Assembly: GCA_021775965.1 (NCBI GenBank)
Contig: JAJFGV010000043.1
Span: 359,032-423,031 of the forward strand
Source of the DNA: Alphaproteobacteria bacterium
GTDB taxonomy: Bacteria > Pseudomonadota > Alphaproteobacteria > Micavibrionales > Micavibrionaceae
Reading direction: 5' to 3'
DNA length: 64,000 nucleotides
The notes below the pieces were generated by a model. It was not told the DNA's origin and ran no database searches. It was given only the letters and a program-made list of their open reading frames with translations. Position 1 is the first letter of the stretch, and every line of letters begins with the position of its first letter. Below are positions 25,704 to 34,064 of this stretch, in pieces. Both the position numbers and the translations under genes were made by a program.

Positions 25704-27536
25704 TTATTGGCAGGCGAGGCATTCCTCGTATTTGTTTTCCTCTTCCAGCTCCGGCTCGCGGTTGTCTTTCGGCGCGTCGTCCACCTGCGCGCGTTTCCAG
25801 CTCGCATCGCTTTCGGCGCGCTGAATTGATTTGGAGCGGCAGTAATATAAGGATTTCAAACCCTTCTGCCAGGCTTCCCAGTGAATGCGGTGCAGATCGG
25901 CTTTGTGCACATTGGCGGGCAGGAAGATGTTGACGCTTTGCGCCTGGCACACAAATGGTGCGCGATCAGAAGAATGTTCAATGATCCAGCGCTGGTCGAT
26001 TTCAAACGCGGTTTTGAATACGTCCTTTTCTTCCTTGGATAGGAAATCGAGATGCTGAACCGAACCTTCAAAGGTAAAGATCGAGCTCCAGATTTCTTCG
26101 TTGTTCTGGCCTTTTTCCTCGAGGATGGTTTCAAGATATTTATTGCGCACCGGGAACGAACCGGACAGCGTTTTATGCGTAAAGGCGTTGGCGGCATTGG
26201 GCTCGATACCCGGCGAAGCGCCGCCGCAAATGATCGAGATCGACGCCGTTGGCGCAATTGCCATCTTGTTGGAGAAGCGCTCCATCACGCCGTAATCAGC
26301 AGCATCAGGACAAGCGCCGCGTTCTTCGGCCAGCTTTACGGATGCTTCATCGGCCTGGCGTTTAATCTGTTGGAATATCTTGCGGTTCCAGACTTTGGCC
26401 ATCACGCCTTCCATCGGGATCATTTTGCTTTGTAGAAAGGAATGCCAGCCCATGACGCCAAGACCAACACTGCGCTCGCGCATCGCAGCGTATTTGGCGC
26501 GCTTCATCGAATCCGGCGCTTTGGCGATAAAGTCCGACAGCACATTATCAAGGAATCGCATGATGTCTTCAACAATGGTCGGGTGATCTTTCCACTCATC
26601 AAATTTCTCAAGATTGAGCGAGCTGAGGCAGCAAACCGCCGTGCGCTCATTGCCAAGATGATCCTTGCCGGTCGGCAATGTGATTTCCGAACACAGATTG
26701 GACATCTTCACATTCAGACCGGCCATTTTGTGATGGTCGGGAATGGCGTCATTCACATGATCAATATACACAATATAGGGCTCGCCGGTTTCAACGCGCG
26801 CGGTCAGTAGACGGATCCACAGATCTCTCGCATTGACCTTATCGACGACTGCGCCGTCTTTGGGTGATTTCAGGGCAAATTCTTCATTGCGCTCAACAGC
26901 GTTCATGAAAGCATTATTGACGAGAACGCCGTGATGGAGGTTCAGCGCTTTGCGGTTTGGATCGCCGCCGGTTGGGCGTCTGATTTCGATGAATTCTTCG
27001 ATTTCGGGGTGCCATATGGGGAGGTAAATTGCTGCAGAACCGCGACGCAAGCTGCCTTGAGAGATTGCCAGGGTCAAGCTGTCCATCACACGGATAAACG
27101 GTACGATACCGCTCGTTTTTCCATTGCGGCCGACCTTTTCACCAATAGAGCGGACATTGCCCCAGTAAGAGCCGATACCGCCACCAAGGCTGGCGAGCCA
27201 GACATTTTCGTTCCAAAGCTCGACGATATTTTCAAGGGAGTCCCCGGATTCGTTCAGGAAACAGGAAATCGGCAGGCCTCTGCTGGTGCCACCATTGGAT
27301 AGGATTGGTGTGGATGGCATGAACCAGAGTTTGGACATGTAATCATAAAGACGCTGGGAGTGCTCGCTGTCATCGCCGTAATACATGGAAACGCGCGCAT
27401 AGAGGTCCTGATACGATTCTTCCGGCATTAAATACCGATCGGTCAGGGTGGCCTTGCCAAAATTGGTTAAATTGGCATCACGGGACCGGTCAATTTGTAC
27501 GCGGTTGCCCCTCTCCATTTGCGCGACGTCAAACAT
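25704..27536 (-). CDS. nrdA: Ribonucleotide reductase class Ia, large subunit (no ATP cone)
   Basis: 610 residues from ATG 27536, chosen because GAGGAGTAACGCTC precedes it; the frame stays open upstream without a ribosome site. The catalytic barrel shows NGGTSRGLPISCF with the first active-site Cys, NLCSEITLP and the CCLSSLNLE loop with the thiyl-radical Cys region, and PTASISIICGGASPGIEP. The C-terminal shuttle cysteines are in ECLACQ. The usual 90-residue N-terminal ATP-cone is absent, so overall activity control by dATP must come from elsewhere. It reduces NDPs with NrdB. An NrdR box pair lies upstream and a strong terminator downstream. Confidence 0.95.
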   Translation of the reverse strand: MFDVAQMERGNRVQIDRSRDANLTNFGKATLTDRYLMPEESYQDLYARVSMYYGDDSEHSQRLYDYMSKLWFMPSTPILSNGGTSRGLPISCFLNESGDSLENIVELWNENVWLASLGGGIGSYWGNVRSIGEKVGRNGKTSGIVPFIRVMDSLTLAISQGSLRRGSAAIYLPIWHPEIEEFIEIRRPTGGDPNRKALNLHHGVLVNNAFMNAVERNEEFALKSPKDGAVVDKVNARDLWIRLLTARVETGEPYIVYIDHVNDAIPDHHKMAGLNVKMSNLCSEITLPTGKDHLGNERTAVCCLSSLNLEKFDEWKDHPTIVEDIMRFLDNVLSDFIAKAPDSMKRAKYAAMRERSVGLGVMGWHSFLQSKMIPMEGVMAKVWNRKIFQQIKRQADEASVKLAEERGACPDAADYGVMERFSNKMAIAPTASISIICGGASPGIEPNAANAFTHKTLSGSFPVRNKYLETILEEKGQNNEEIWSSIFTFEGSVQHLDFLSKEEKDVFKTAFEIDQRWIIEHSSDRAPFVCQAQSVNIFLPANVHKADLHRIHWEAWQKGLKSLYYCRSKSIQRAESDASWKRAQVDDAPKDNREPELEEENKYEECLACQ

Positions 27537-27973
27537 GAGCGTTACTCCTCGATAAAAATATTGTATCCACTGGGGATGAAAGTAGAGAGATGTGGAAATG
27601 TGTATAAATACACAATCCGTGGTGTTTCTTAAAAACCAACATACTATATCTCGTGGGTGTCGCCAATTTGATATTATTCCTATTTTGCCGCTCCACAGCG
27701 TCAAAGCAGTTGAATTTAAAATCAAAAATCGAGTTATCCGTCGATTTTATCCCCCCTCAAAAAAATCAAAAAAGTAATAATGTTGCGCGTTTTATAGACA
27801 TAATAGATAAAGAAAGTGGGTGATATTCTGCCCTTTTGGGACGTATTTGCCGGATACCTATGCATGCTGATTCTGTTCAAGGTTTTGTTTTTAAAAATAG
27901 AATCTGTACTCCCTATAAAAATTGCGACAGTATGAATCAGGTCAAAAGAATTCAGACGGAAAAAATTCAAAAA
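27537..27973. other. Divergent intergenic region between nrdA and pyk
   Basis: 437 bases with no gene I can support. It holds the nrdA ribosome site (27541-27550), a palindrome TGTGTATAAATACACA at 27599-27614, the NrdR box pair at 27610-27656, and the A+T-rich promoter region of pyruvate kinase. Short frames here (such as one from 27592) have no ribosome site and look like chance. Confidence 0.7.
27610..27656 (-). promoter_or_regulatory. Pair of NrdR boxes upstream of nrdA
   Basis: ACACAATCCGTGGTGT at 27610-27625 and ATACTATATCTCGTGG at 27641-27656 each match ACACwATATATwGTGT at about 12 of 16 positions. Starts are 31 bases apart, three helical turns, mirroring the nrdB pair. The nearer box is about 75 bases before the nrdA start. 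Confidence 0.75.
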
Positions 27974-29392
27974 ATGAGTCGTAAAAGACAAACCAAAATT
28001 GTGGCCACGCTCGGTCCGGCATCAGAGAAAAAGTCGGTGATTCAGGCTCTGGTGAAGGCTGGAGTCGATGTTTTTCGCTTGAATTTTAGTCATGGCTCTC
28101 ATGAGGCTCATCAAAAAGCCGTTAAAATAATTCGTAGCATCGAAAAAGAATCTGGTCATCCCATCGGTATTATGGCTGATTTGCAGGGGCCTAAACTTCG
28201 TATCGGTGATTTTAAAGAGGGTTTTATTGCGCTTGAGCCAGGCATGGTGATTCGCTTTGATTCCAATTCCAAGCCGGGCGATGAATCGCGTGTCAATTTG
28301 CCGCATCCGGAAGTGATGAACGTTCTTAAAAAGGGCAGCGAGATTTTGCTCGATGACGGCAAAGTGCGCGTGCGCGTTATTAAAAAAGGTAAGGATTATC
28401 TCGATTGTGAAGTGGTGGAAGGACTTTGTTTGGCCGGGCGCAAGGGCTTTAATCTGCCGGGCACGGTGATTCCGGTACCGGCGCTGACGGCCAAAGACAA
28501 GAAGGATTTAAAAGCGGCGCTGGCGATGGGCGTCGACTGGATCGCTCAAAGTTTTGTCCAGCGTCCCGAAGATGTGAAGGCGGCGAAGAAACTTATCGCG
28601 GGCAAAGCGGCATTGATGGTGAAGCTCGAAAAACCTTCGGCGCTGGAACATCTGGATGAAATTTTAAAACTCTCTGACGGCATTATGCTGGCGCGCGGTG
28701 ATCTCGGTGTCGAGATTCCACCCGAGGATGTCCCCTCCGTGCAAAAGCGCGTCATCCGTGACGTACGCCATGCCGGCAAGCCGGTGATTGTTGCGACGCA
28801 GATGCTGGAATCAATGATCAAGAATGCGCGGCCAACGCGGGCCGAAGCCTCCGATGTTGCAACGGCCGTTTATGATGGCGCCGATGCGGTGATGCTTTCG
28901 GCTGAAACCGCAGCTGGCGAATATCCGGTGAAGGCGGTGACGATCATGGACCGCATCGCCACGCGTACAGAAGAAGATGAGACTTATCAGCAGATCATGG
29001 AAAACGATCACCCCGATACATTAGGCAATCCGTCCGATGCGATTTCAACGGCGGCTTATTATGTGGCGCAGGATGTCGGGGCGAAAGCGATTGTTACTTA
29101 TACGATGTCGGGTTCGACGGCGTTAAGGGCGGCGCGTCAGCGTCCTGATGTTCCGATTCTCTGTCTGACGCCGGATATTGATGTAGCGCGACGGCTCGCG
29201 GTTTCTTACGGGGTTCATGCTGTTCATACGCCGGAAACGGCTGATGACTTTACCGGTCCGGCCCGTCACGCGGCGGATCTGGTGCGCGGGCACGGCTTTG
29301 CCAAAAAAGGCGAGCGTTTTGTCATGACCGCTGGCGTTCCTTTTGGTACGCCGGGCAGCACGAATATTCTCAGGATTGCTGAAGTGGAATAA
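27974..29392 (+). CDS. pyk: Pyruvate kinase
   Basis: 472 residues from ATG 27974 (MSRKRQTKIVATLGPAS), the normal start of the barrel; the frame is open 138 bases further but that part is unlike the family. Signatures: RLNFSHGSHE, MADLQGPKLRIG, IAQSFVQRPEDV, MVKLEKPSALEHLDEI (catalytic Lys-Glu), MLARGDLGVEIP and ATQMLESMI. It converts phosphoenolpyruvate and ADP to pyruvate and ATP. No allosteric control can be read from sequence. It is transcribed away from nrdA and ends before the convergent protease gene. Confidence 0.96.
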   Translation: MSRKRQTKIVATLGPASEKKSVIQALVKAGVDVFRLNFSHGSHEAHQKAVKIIRSIEKESGHPIGIMADLQGPKLRIGDFKEGFIALEPGMVIRFDSNSKPGDESRVNLPHPEVMNVLKKGSEILLDDGKVRVRVIKKGKDYLDCEVVEGLCLAGRKGFNLPGTVIPVPALTAKDKKDLKAALAMGVDWIAQSFVQRPEDVKAAKKLIAGKAALMVKLEKPSALEHLDEILKLSDGIMLARGDLGVEIPPEDVPSVQKRVIRDVRHAGKPVIVATQMLESMIKNARPTRAEASDVATAVYDGADAVMLSAETAAGEYPVKAVTIMDRIATRTEEDETYQQIMENDHPDTLGNPSDAISTAAYYVAQDVGAKAIVTYTMSGSTALRAARQRPDVPILCLTPDIDVARRLAVSYGVHAVHTPETADDFTGPARHAADLVRGHGFAKKGERFVMTAGVPFGTPGSTNILRIAEVE

Positions 29393-29404
29393 AGTTGGAA
29401 GTGA

Positions 29405-30367
29405 TTAATCCGCAGAGGCCAAAATCGTTGTACCTTTTGGTGCGGTGTGAAGCCACCAGGCCGTGCGGTTGATTGAAAAGATCGGACGGTAGCGGCTGAC
29501 GCTACGCACGTTCTTCATTTCCTTGACCTGGTTGTCGAGGATATAGGCACCCTGATCCGTGTATACGATCAAAACTGCATGCGGGATATTTTTGATCTTG
29601 TCATGAATGATGGCAACGCGTAGCCGCTCATCCGGCACACCCAGCGCGCGCAGCGCCGCGTATTTGGCAATGGCGTAATCTTCACAGTCGCCGCCGCGAT
29701 TATAAAACTCGGCCGGCGTCGCCCAGTAATCGGACTTGCCGTAGTTTTTGCTATCGCTTCTATATTTCTTTGAATTCATCAGATCATTCACTTCATCGGC
29801 CATGTCGCGCAGCGATAAATCTTGAAAGCCTACTAGATTTTGTTTCCATTCGCGCATCAGCTTGTCTGATGTCGGTGAATTGATGGAGCGCTCGAAACGG
29901 CTGAACATGGTCGTCCATTTCGTGAAAGCCTTGAGGTTGTGCGAGCGTTTTTCTGTGCTGCCGAATAATGCCGGATAAGATGCTACTCTTGTAAGATTGG
30001 GGCTGGTTTCAGGCGTCGCAATTGTAATGATCGATGGAATGTCGCGCACGACATCGGCGCGGGCTTTTTTACTGCCGAAATTCATAAGAGACAATGTGCA
30101 GAACATAATCGTCGCCGTAACGCGCACTGTGATCTGCCGGGTCAGCATCATAATGAGCTGACGGCGTGTAATCATTGCGTGTTTTAGGAAGACTTGTCCA
30201 AGGGGCGTTTCAGTTTCTTTTTGCTCGCTCAGCGCGTTGCGCAATTGTGCTGGCGTGATCAAACCGCGGATCACCAGCAACTCACCCAGCCTGCTGCGAT
30301 CCAGATAACTTTTTAATTGTGTGAATATGCCTTTTTGGCTTTTTGTTTCAGTATAATCCCTGTCCAC
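29405..30367 (-). CDS. Transglutaminase-like cysteine protease (LapG/BTLCP) with N-terminal MshEN c-di-GMP domain
   Basis: 320 residues in three parts. Residues 26-49 match the 24-residue MshEN motif at every fixed position (RLGELLVIRGLI, Leu42, Leu46, Gln49); a five-residue spacer follows, then a second 24-residue copy at 55-78 in which G10 is Ala. Tandem copies with this spacer bind c-di-GMP in MshE. Residues about 79-97 form a membrane span with an ARA end. The rest is a BTLCP/LapG protease domain with Cys228 (GGDCEDYAIAKY), His263 (HAVLIV) and Asp278 (ILDNQ). The layout suggests a cytoplasmic c-di-GMP sensor joined through the membrane to a periplasmic protease. LapG normally obeys a separate c-di-GMP receptor, LapD. 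Confidence 0.85.
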   Translation of the reverse strand: MDRDYTETKSQKGIFTQLKSYLDRSRLGELLVIRGLITPAQLRNALSEQKETETPLGQVFLKHAMITRRQLIMMLTRQITVRVTATIMFCTLSLMNFGSKKARADVVRDIPSIITIATPETSPNLTRVASYPALFGSTEKRSHNLKAFTKWTTMFSRFERSINSPTSDKLMREWKQNLVGFQDLSLRDMADEVNDLMNSKKYRSDSKNYGKSDYWATPAEFYNRGGDCEDYAIAKYAALRALGVPDERLRVAIIHDKIKNIPHAVLIVYTDQGAYILDNQVKEMKNVRSVSRYRPIFSINRTAWWLHTAPKGTTILASAD

Positions 30368-30525
30368 GTGCGCAACCCTTTTATTACCGTCATTTGCCCT
30401 AAATATTCTTTTTTATTATTCTTTATCGTACCTTTAATTAGACAGCAGAAAGATTGACGAAATCCTAACAAAAGCGCATAAATGCATGGTTTTTAATGAA
30501 AAATGTTAATTTCACAGAATAAAGC

Positions 30526-32013
30526 ATGAAAATGAACGATTTTGAGCCTGAAAAATGCCTAGAAGATATGGATTCCGCCGCTGTTTTGGTGGTGGGCGAT
30601 ATTATGCTCGATCGCTTTGTTTATGGGGTTGTAGAGCGTATTTCGCCGGAAAGTCCTGTGCCTGTGCTGTCTATTTCCCGTGAAAAATCCATGCTTGGTG
30701 GGGCCGGTAATGCGCTGGCCAATCTCGCTGGTTTGGGGGTGAAAGCAAAGGCGCTTTCAGTGATTGGCAATGACGAAGATGGGATTGAAATTCGCAAACT
30801 GGCCAAAGAACTCGGCATTGATACCGGTGGTTTGTTGATTGATGACGATCGCCCGACGATTGTAAAGACGCGTTATCTGGCCGGGCATCAGCAACTTCTG
30901 CGCACTGATTTTGAGAAGAAGCAATTTTTGTCGGCGGCAAAAGAAAAAGCATTGTTGCAAAAAGCCAAAGAATTGATCGGTGATGTTCAGGCGTTGATCA
31001 TTTCCGATTACGGCAAGGGGCTGCTCGGCGATGATGTTATTCGTGCGTTGATTAAACTGGCCAAAGGTAAAAACATTTCGGTGCTGGTTGATCCCAAGGG
31101 ATTGGATTACAGTCGTTATAAAGGCGCGAATGTGATTACGCCGAATAAAAAGGAACTGGCCGAAGCGATGGGTAATCTTCCTGTCGAGAGTGATGGAGAC
31201 ATTGTTGAAACTGCGCGTAAACTCATCAAACAAAGCGGTGTTGAAGCGGTTGTGGCTACGCGTTCCCGTGACGGCATGAGCGTTGTACAGAAAAAAGGTG
31301 AGCCTGTTCATCTGCGTACAAAAGACATTGAAGTGTTTGATGTGTCCGGCGCGGGCGATACGGTGATTGCGACGATTTCTGCGGCGCTGGCGGCTGGCGC
31401 GGAGCTTAGCGATGCGGCAGAGCTTGCCAATCTGGCGGCCTCGATTGTTGTTTCAAAAGTTGGCACCGCGCCCATTCGCCGTCAGGAATTGCTCGATGGT
31501 TTGAATGGGGCGGCGGCACAGGCTGAGCTTTGCAGCGTTGAAGAGGCCACCGAAAATGTGCAGCGCTGGAAAGCGAAGGGCCTAAAGGTTGGTTTTACCA
31601 ATGGTTGTTTTGATGTGCTGCATGCCGGTCATACGTCGTATTTAAATGAAGCGCGCAAGAAATGCGATCGGCTGGTGGTGGGGCTTAACTGTGATGCGTC
31701 GGTGAAAATTTTAAAGGGCGAAGACCGTCCTGTGCATGATGAAGTTTCCCGCGCTGTGGTTTTATCGGCGTTGTCTGGTGTTGATATGGTGGTGCTGTTC
31801 GGCGCGCAGGAAGAAGGCGATGACAATACGGCTACGGCCCTGATCGAAAAGCTCCAGCCGGACTTTTACTTTAAAGGTGGCGATTACAGTGAAAGCGAGA
31901 TCCCCGAAGCCCCGGCGGTTAAGGCTGGCGGTGGCGAGATTTGTATTATGGGCTTTACCGATGGCCACTCAACATCGGCCTCCATCGCCAGAATTAAGGA
32001 TGAAGCGGCTTAG
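30526..32013 (+). CDS. hldE: Bifunctional heptose 7-phosphate kinase / heptose 1-phosphate adenylyltransferase
   Basis: 495 residues. The N-terminal PfkB-type kinase has SMLGGAGNALANLAGLG and the ATP/anion-hole motif DVSGAGDTVIA; the C-terminal nucleotidyltransferase starts near residue 350 with GFTNGCFDVLHAGHTSYL (HxGH) and ends IARIKDEAA. It makes ADP-heptose for the LPS inner core, so the organism has heptose-containing LPS. The length is standard for the fused enzyme. No ribosome site stands out near ATG 30526. gmhA, gmhB and hldD are not in the window. Confidence 0.95.
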   Translation: MKMNDFEPEKCLEDMDSAAVLVVGDIMLDRFVYGVVERISPESPVPVLSISREKSMLGGAGNALANLAGLGVKAKALSVIGNDEDGIEIRKLAKELGIDTGGLLIDDDRPTIVKTRYLAGHQQLLRTDFEKKQFLSAAKEKALLQKAKELIGDVQALIISDYGKGLLGDDVIRALIKLAKGKNISVLVDPKGLDYSRYKGANVITPNKKELAEAMGNLPVESDGDIVETARKLIKQSGVEAVVATRSRDGMSVVQKKGEPVHLRTKDIEVFDVSGAGDTVIATISAALAAGAELSDAAELANLAASIVVSKVGTAPIRRQELLDGLNGAAAQAELCSVEEATENVQRWKAKGLKVGFTNGCFDVLHAGHTSYLNEARKKCDRLVVGLNCDASVKILKGEDRPVHDEVSRAVVLSALSGVDMVVLFGAQEEGDDNTATALIEKLQPDFYFKGGDYSESEIPEAPAVKAGGGEICIMGFTDGHSTSASIARIKDEAA

Positions 32014-32099
32014 GATTGAAATACTCTATACCTGCCCGCCAAGACTTGCTAAACTGGCTTTGTCGGTTGTTTTTCTTAATATATGTACAGGTTCACAAT

Positions 32100-32723
32100 A
32101 TGCGCTTTTTATCTCTCGTTTTGCCTATAGCAATGGTCAGCCTCACTGGCTGTCACATGAATGATCTCACCAATATCTGGAATCCGGGGCCTGTCGGGCG
32201 TGGGTACAGCTCCTTTGAGGAGCCGTATAAATCACCGCCAGGGCCGGAGGCACATGATCTTGGCTATGATTACAGCGCCGGGAAAAATGCCGAAGTGCTG
32301 GCGCAGATGCGTGGGGTGGCTGCTGATTTGGTGATGAAGCTGGAAGCAGCGACCGATATTCCTGCTGGTGGCATTTATTTATCGCCGCCGCCGTCTCGTG
32401 CCTACACAGCCGAGCGTGGCGCGTTTTACAATAGCTTCGACCATGTTTTGCGTGAAGAGCTGGCTGTGCGTGGCCATAATGTTGTAACCAATCCGCAAGG
32501 GGCAACGCCGTTGAAATTTGTGGCGCAACCGCCCAAGAGCGACGGTATTTTCCTCAATCCTGAAAAAGCAGATGAAGGTGATCTGGTTCTTAGCCTGATC
32601 ATGGGCGCCGGGCCGGAAGCCTTGCGGGTGAGTGACCTTTATAACGTTCCGACTTACGGTTATGCTTCGCATATGGGCTTTACCGGTACAGTTGCGCCGG
32701 CCGGCGGGGGGCATAATCAGTGA
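32100..32723 (+). CDS. Lipoprotein of unknown function, partner of the FlgO-like gene
   Basis: 207 residues from ATG 32100: MRFLSLVLPIAMVSLTGCH is a lipoprotein signal with lipobox LTGC; an earlier frame start lacks this. The mature part contains AEVLAQMRGVAADLVMKLEAATDIPAGGIYLSPPPSRAYTAERGAFYNSFDHVLREELAVRGHNVV, which has the helix-strand-helix layout of FlgO/TolB-N-type lipoproteins. It overlaps the next gene by four bases (GTGA), and both proteins carry lipid anchors, so an outer-membrane complex is likely. The C-terminal half is loosely conserved. Confidence 0.78.
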   Translation: MRFLSLVLPIAMVSLTGCHMNDLTNIWNPGPVGRGYSSFEEPYKSPPGPEAHDLGYDYSAGKNAEVLAQMRGVAADLVMKLEAATDIPAGGIYLSPPPSRAYTAERGAFYNSFDHVLREELAVRGHNVVTNPQGATPLKFVAQPPKSDGIFLNPEKADEGDLVLSLIMGAGPEALRVSDLYNVPTYGYASHMGFTGTVAPAGGGHNQ

Positions 32724-33298
32724 GGTTAGGAAAAAGAGCCCTAGCGTCTCTTTTTGCCTGCTTGATTTTGGCGCTCGGCGCGCCTTTTCTCTCGGCTTGT
32801 GTGAGCGCGACCCAGGTGGCCACCGGTGCCGCCGGAGTTGTTATCAGGGATATTTTCGCGCGCGATGACGTTAATCTGGCTGAAAAAAACTATGCGGCCG
32901 CCGATTATCTTACGCAGCAAATTGTTACATTCGTTCCCAAATCCGCGCCTATAAAAGTACAGCCGCTCACCCTTGTCGGTGAACCGGCGATTACCTCGGA
33001 ACTTGGTCGCAAGATTCCTGAACAGGTCGGCACAAGGCTGACACAGCTTGGTTATAACGTTCATCTTGATGAAACCATGGCGGGTGCGGTGCAGGGCATT
33101 GCGATGCAGGAAAGAAAGCCGCAATTTGTTCTTGGTGGTACTTATGAAACGAACCGGCGCGAAGTGCCGATTAATCTGCGGATGGTCAAGGCGTCTACGG
33201 GAAAAGTCGTTGGTGCTTTTGATTATGTTCTGCCGCGTTCTGGTGAAATGCGGACGCTGTCTGAATCCCAGGCGAAAATTTACCGCGTTTCAGAATAG
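32720..33298 (+). CDS. FlgO-domain-like lipoprotein
   Basis: 192 residues starting with GTG 32720, overlapping the upstream stop. Signal peptide with lipobox LSAC (residues 24-27). The mature part has ADYLTQQIVTFVPKSAPIKVQPL, RKIPEQVGTRLTQLGYNV and FVLGGTYETNRREVPINLRMVKASTGKVVGAFDYVLPR, the pattern of the FlgO domain found in outer-membrane lipoproteins of flagellated and other Gram-negative bacteria. No flagellar gene is near, so a flagellar role is not implied. It converges with the pilin-like gene five bases away. Confidence 0.75.
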   Translation: MRLGKRALASLFACLILALGAPFLSACVSATQVATGAAGVVIRDIFARDDVNLAEKNYAAADYLTQQIVTFVPKSAPIKVQPLTLVGEPAITSELGRKIPEQVGTRLTQLGYNVHLDETMAGAVQGIAMQERKPQFVLGGTYETNRREVPINLRMVKASTGKVVGAFDYVLPRSGEMRTLSESQAKIYRVSE

Positions 33299-33302
33299 TT
33301 TC

Positions 33303-34061
33303 TCACCGCGCATACAGCACATGATAAAAGTGATAGGGCGCGCCGCCTATATTAACGCATTGCACGCAGCCTTGTGTGCCGGGCATGGTGGTAAAAGTGC
33401 TTTCATCAACCGTGTTGGGCGTTGACGGGGTATCGTAGAATTGCCGTCCAGCGTCAAACCGCCCCAGTGCGCCAGCATCAACGCAATCCCCTGGATCGTT
33501 GCCGGCAGCGGCAGCGGCGCCAGTATCTTCGGGTTGGTCGCCGCTTTGTTGGTTTAGATCATTTATCTTTTCACAAAAAGCCAATGTTACATTGGGCAAA
33601 ACCGCCACCAGATCAGCCTTGGTTGATCCGACCTCGGGTAAATGCGTACCGGCGTAAAATTCCCAGTTTCCGCCGGTGGGTGTTTGAATATCAGCAGGGG
33701 GCGCGCGGTATTTGGCTGCGCCGCCGGTGCGGTGAAAGACCTGATCGCTCGGGTCGGCATCAGCGGATAAATCGCCGTAATCAGTATGGGCATCAGGATG
33801 GGAAAAGCGAATATCTACTTCGCTTTTGCCGTTTTGTTGCAAAATAAACAATACGGCACGTTCCAGCTCGGAAGCGTAGCGTTGCACTTCGCTGGCACGA
33901 ATGACGAGGGTTTCTCTATCGATATTGGCGCCTTCCGGCCTTCCGGTGGATTGGATGGCAGCGGTTAAGGCGCCAATCAGCACAACAGCCAGCAGGATCA
34001 TAAACAGCAGATTGCCGCGTTCACCTTGTCGCTCGTGTTTTGTTTGTTGATGGTGTGCCAT
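33303..34061 (-). CDS. Pilin-like secreted protein, copy 1
   Basis: 252 residues. The N-terminus ERGNLLFMILLAVVLIGALTAAI resembles a type IV prepilin: a short basic leader, Gly before the cleavage site, then a long hydrophobic helix, but with Asn instead of Phe at +1 and no Glu5. Residues 48-75 (ETLVIRASEVQRYASELERAVLFIL) match the paralogue at 39174. The C-terminal half has three to four cysteines and ends CVNIGGAPYHFYHVLYAR. It starts three bases after the DD-carboxypeptidase stop on the same strand, so it is likely cotranscribed with it. A surface minor pilin or pseudopilin is inferred. Confidence 0.72.
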   Translation of the reverse strand: MAHHQQTKHERQGERGNLLFMILLAVVLIGALTAAIQSTGRPEGANIDRETLVIRASEVQRYASELERAVLFILQQNGKSEVDIRFSHPDAHTDYGDLSADADPSDQVFHRTGGAAKYRAPPADIQTPTGGNWEFYAGTHLPEVGSTKADLVAVLPNVTLAFCEKINDLNQQSGDQPEDTGAAAAAGNDPGDCVDAGALGRFDAGRQFYDTPSTPNTVDESTFTTMPGTQGCVQCVNIGGAPYHFYHVLYAR

Positions 34062-34064
34062 GAG

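Noticed and set aside
27599..27614. TGTGTATAAATACACA palindrome upstream of nrdA as an NrdR box
   Set aside because: Its arms run TGTG...CACA, the reverse of the NrdR form ACAC...GTGT; the real boxes are beside it.
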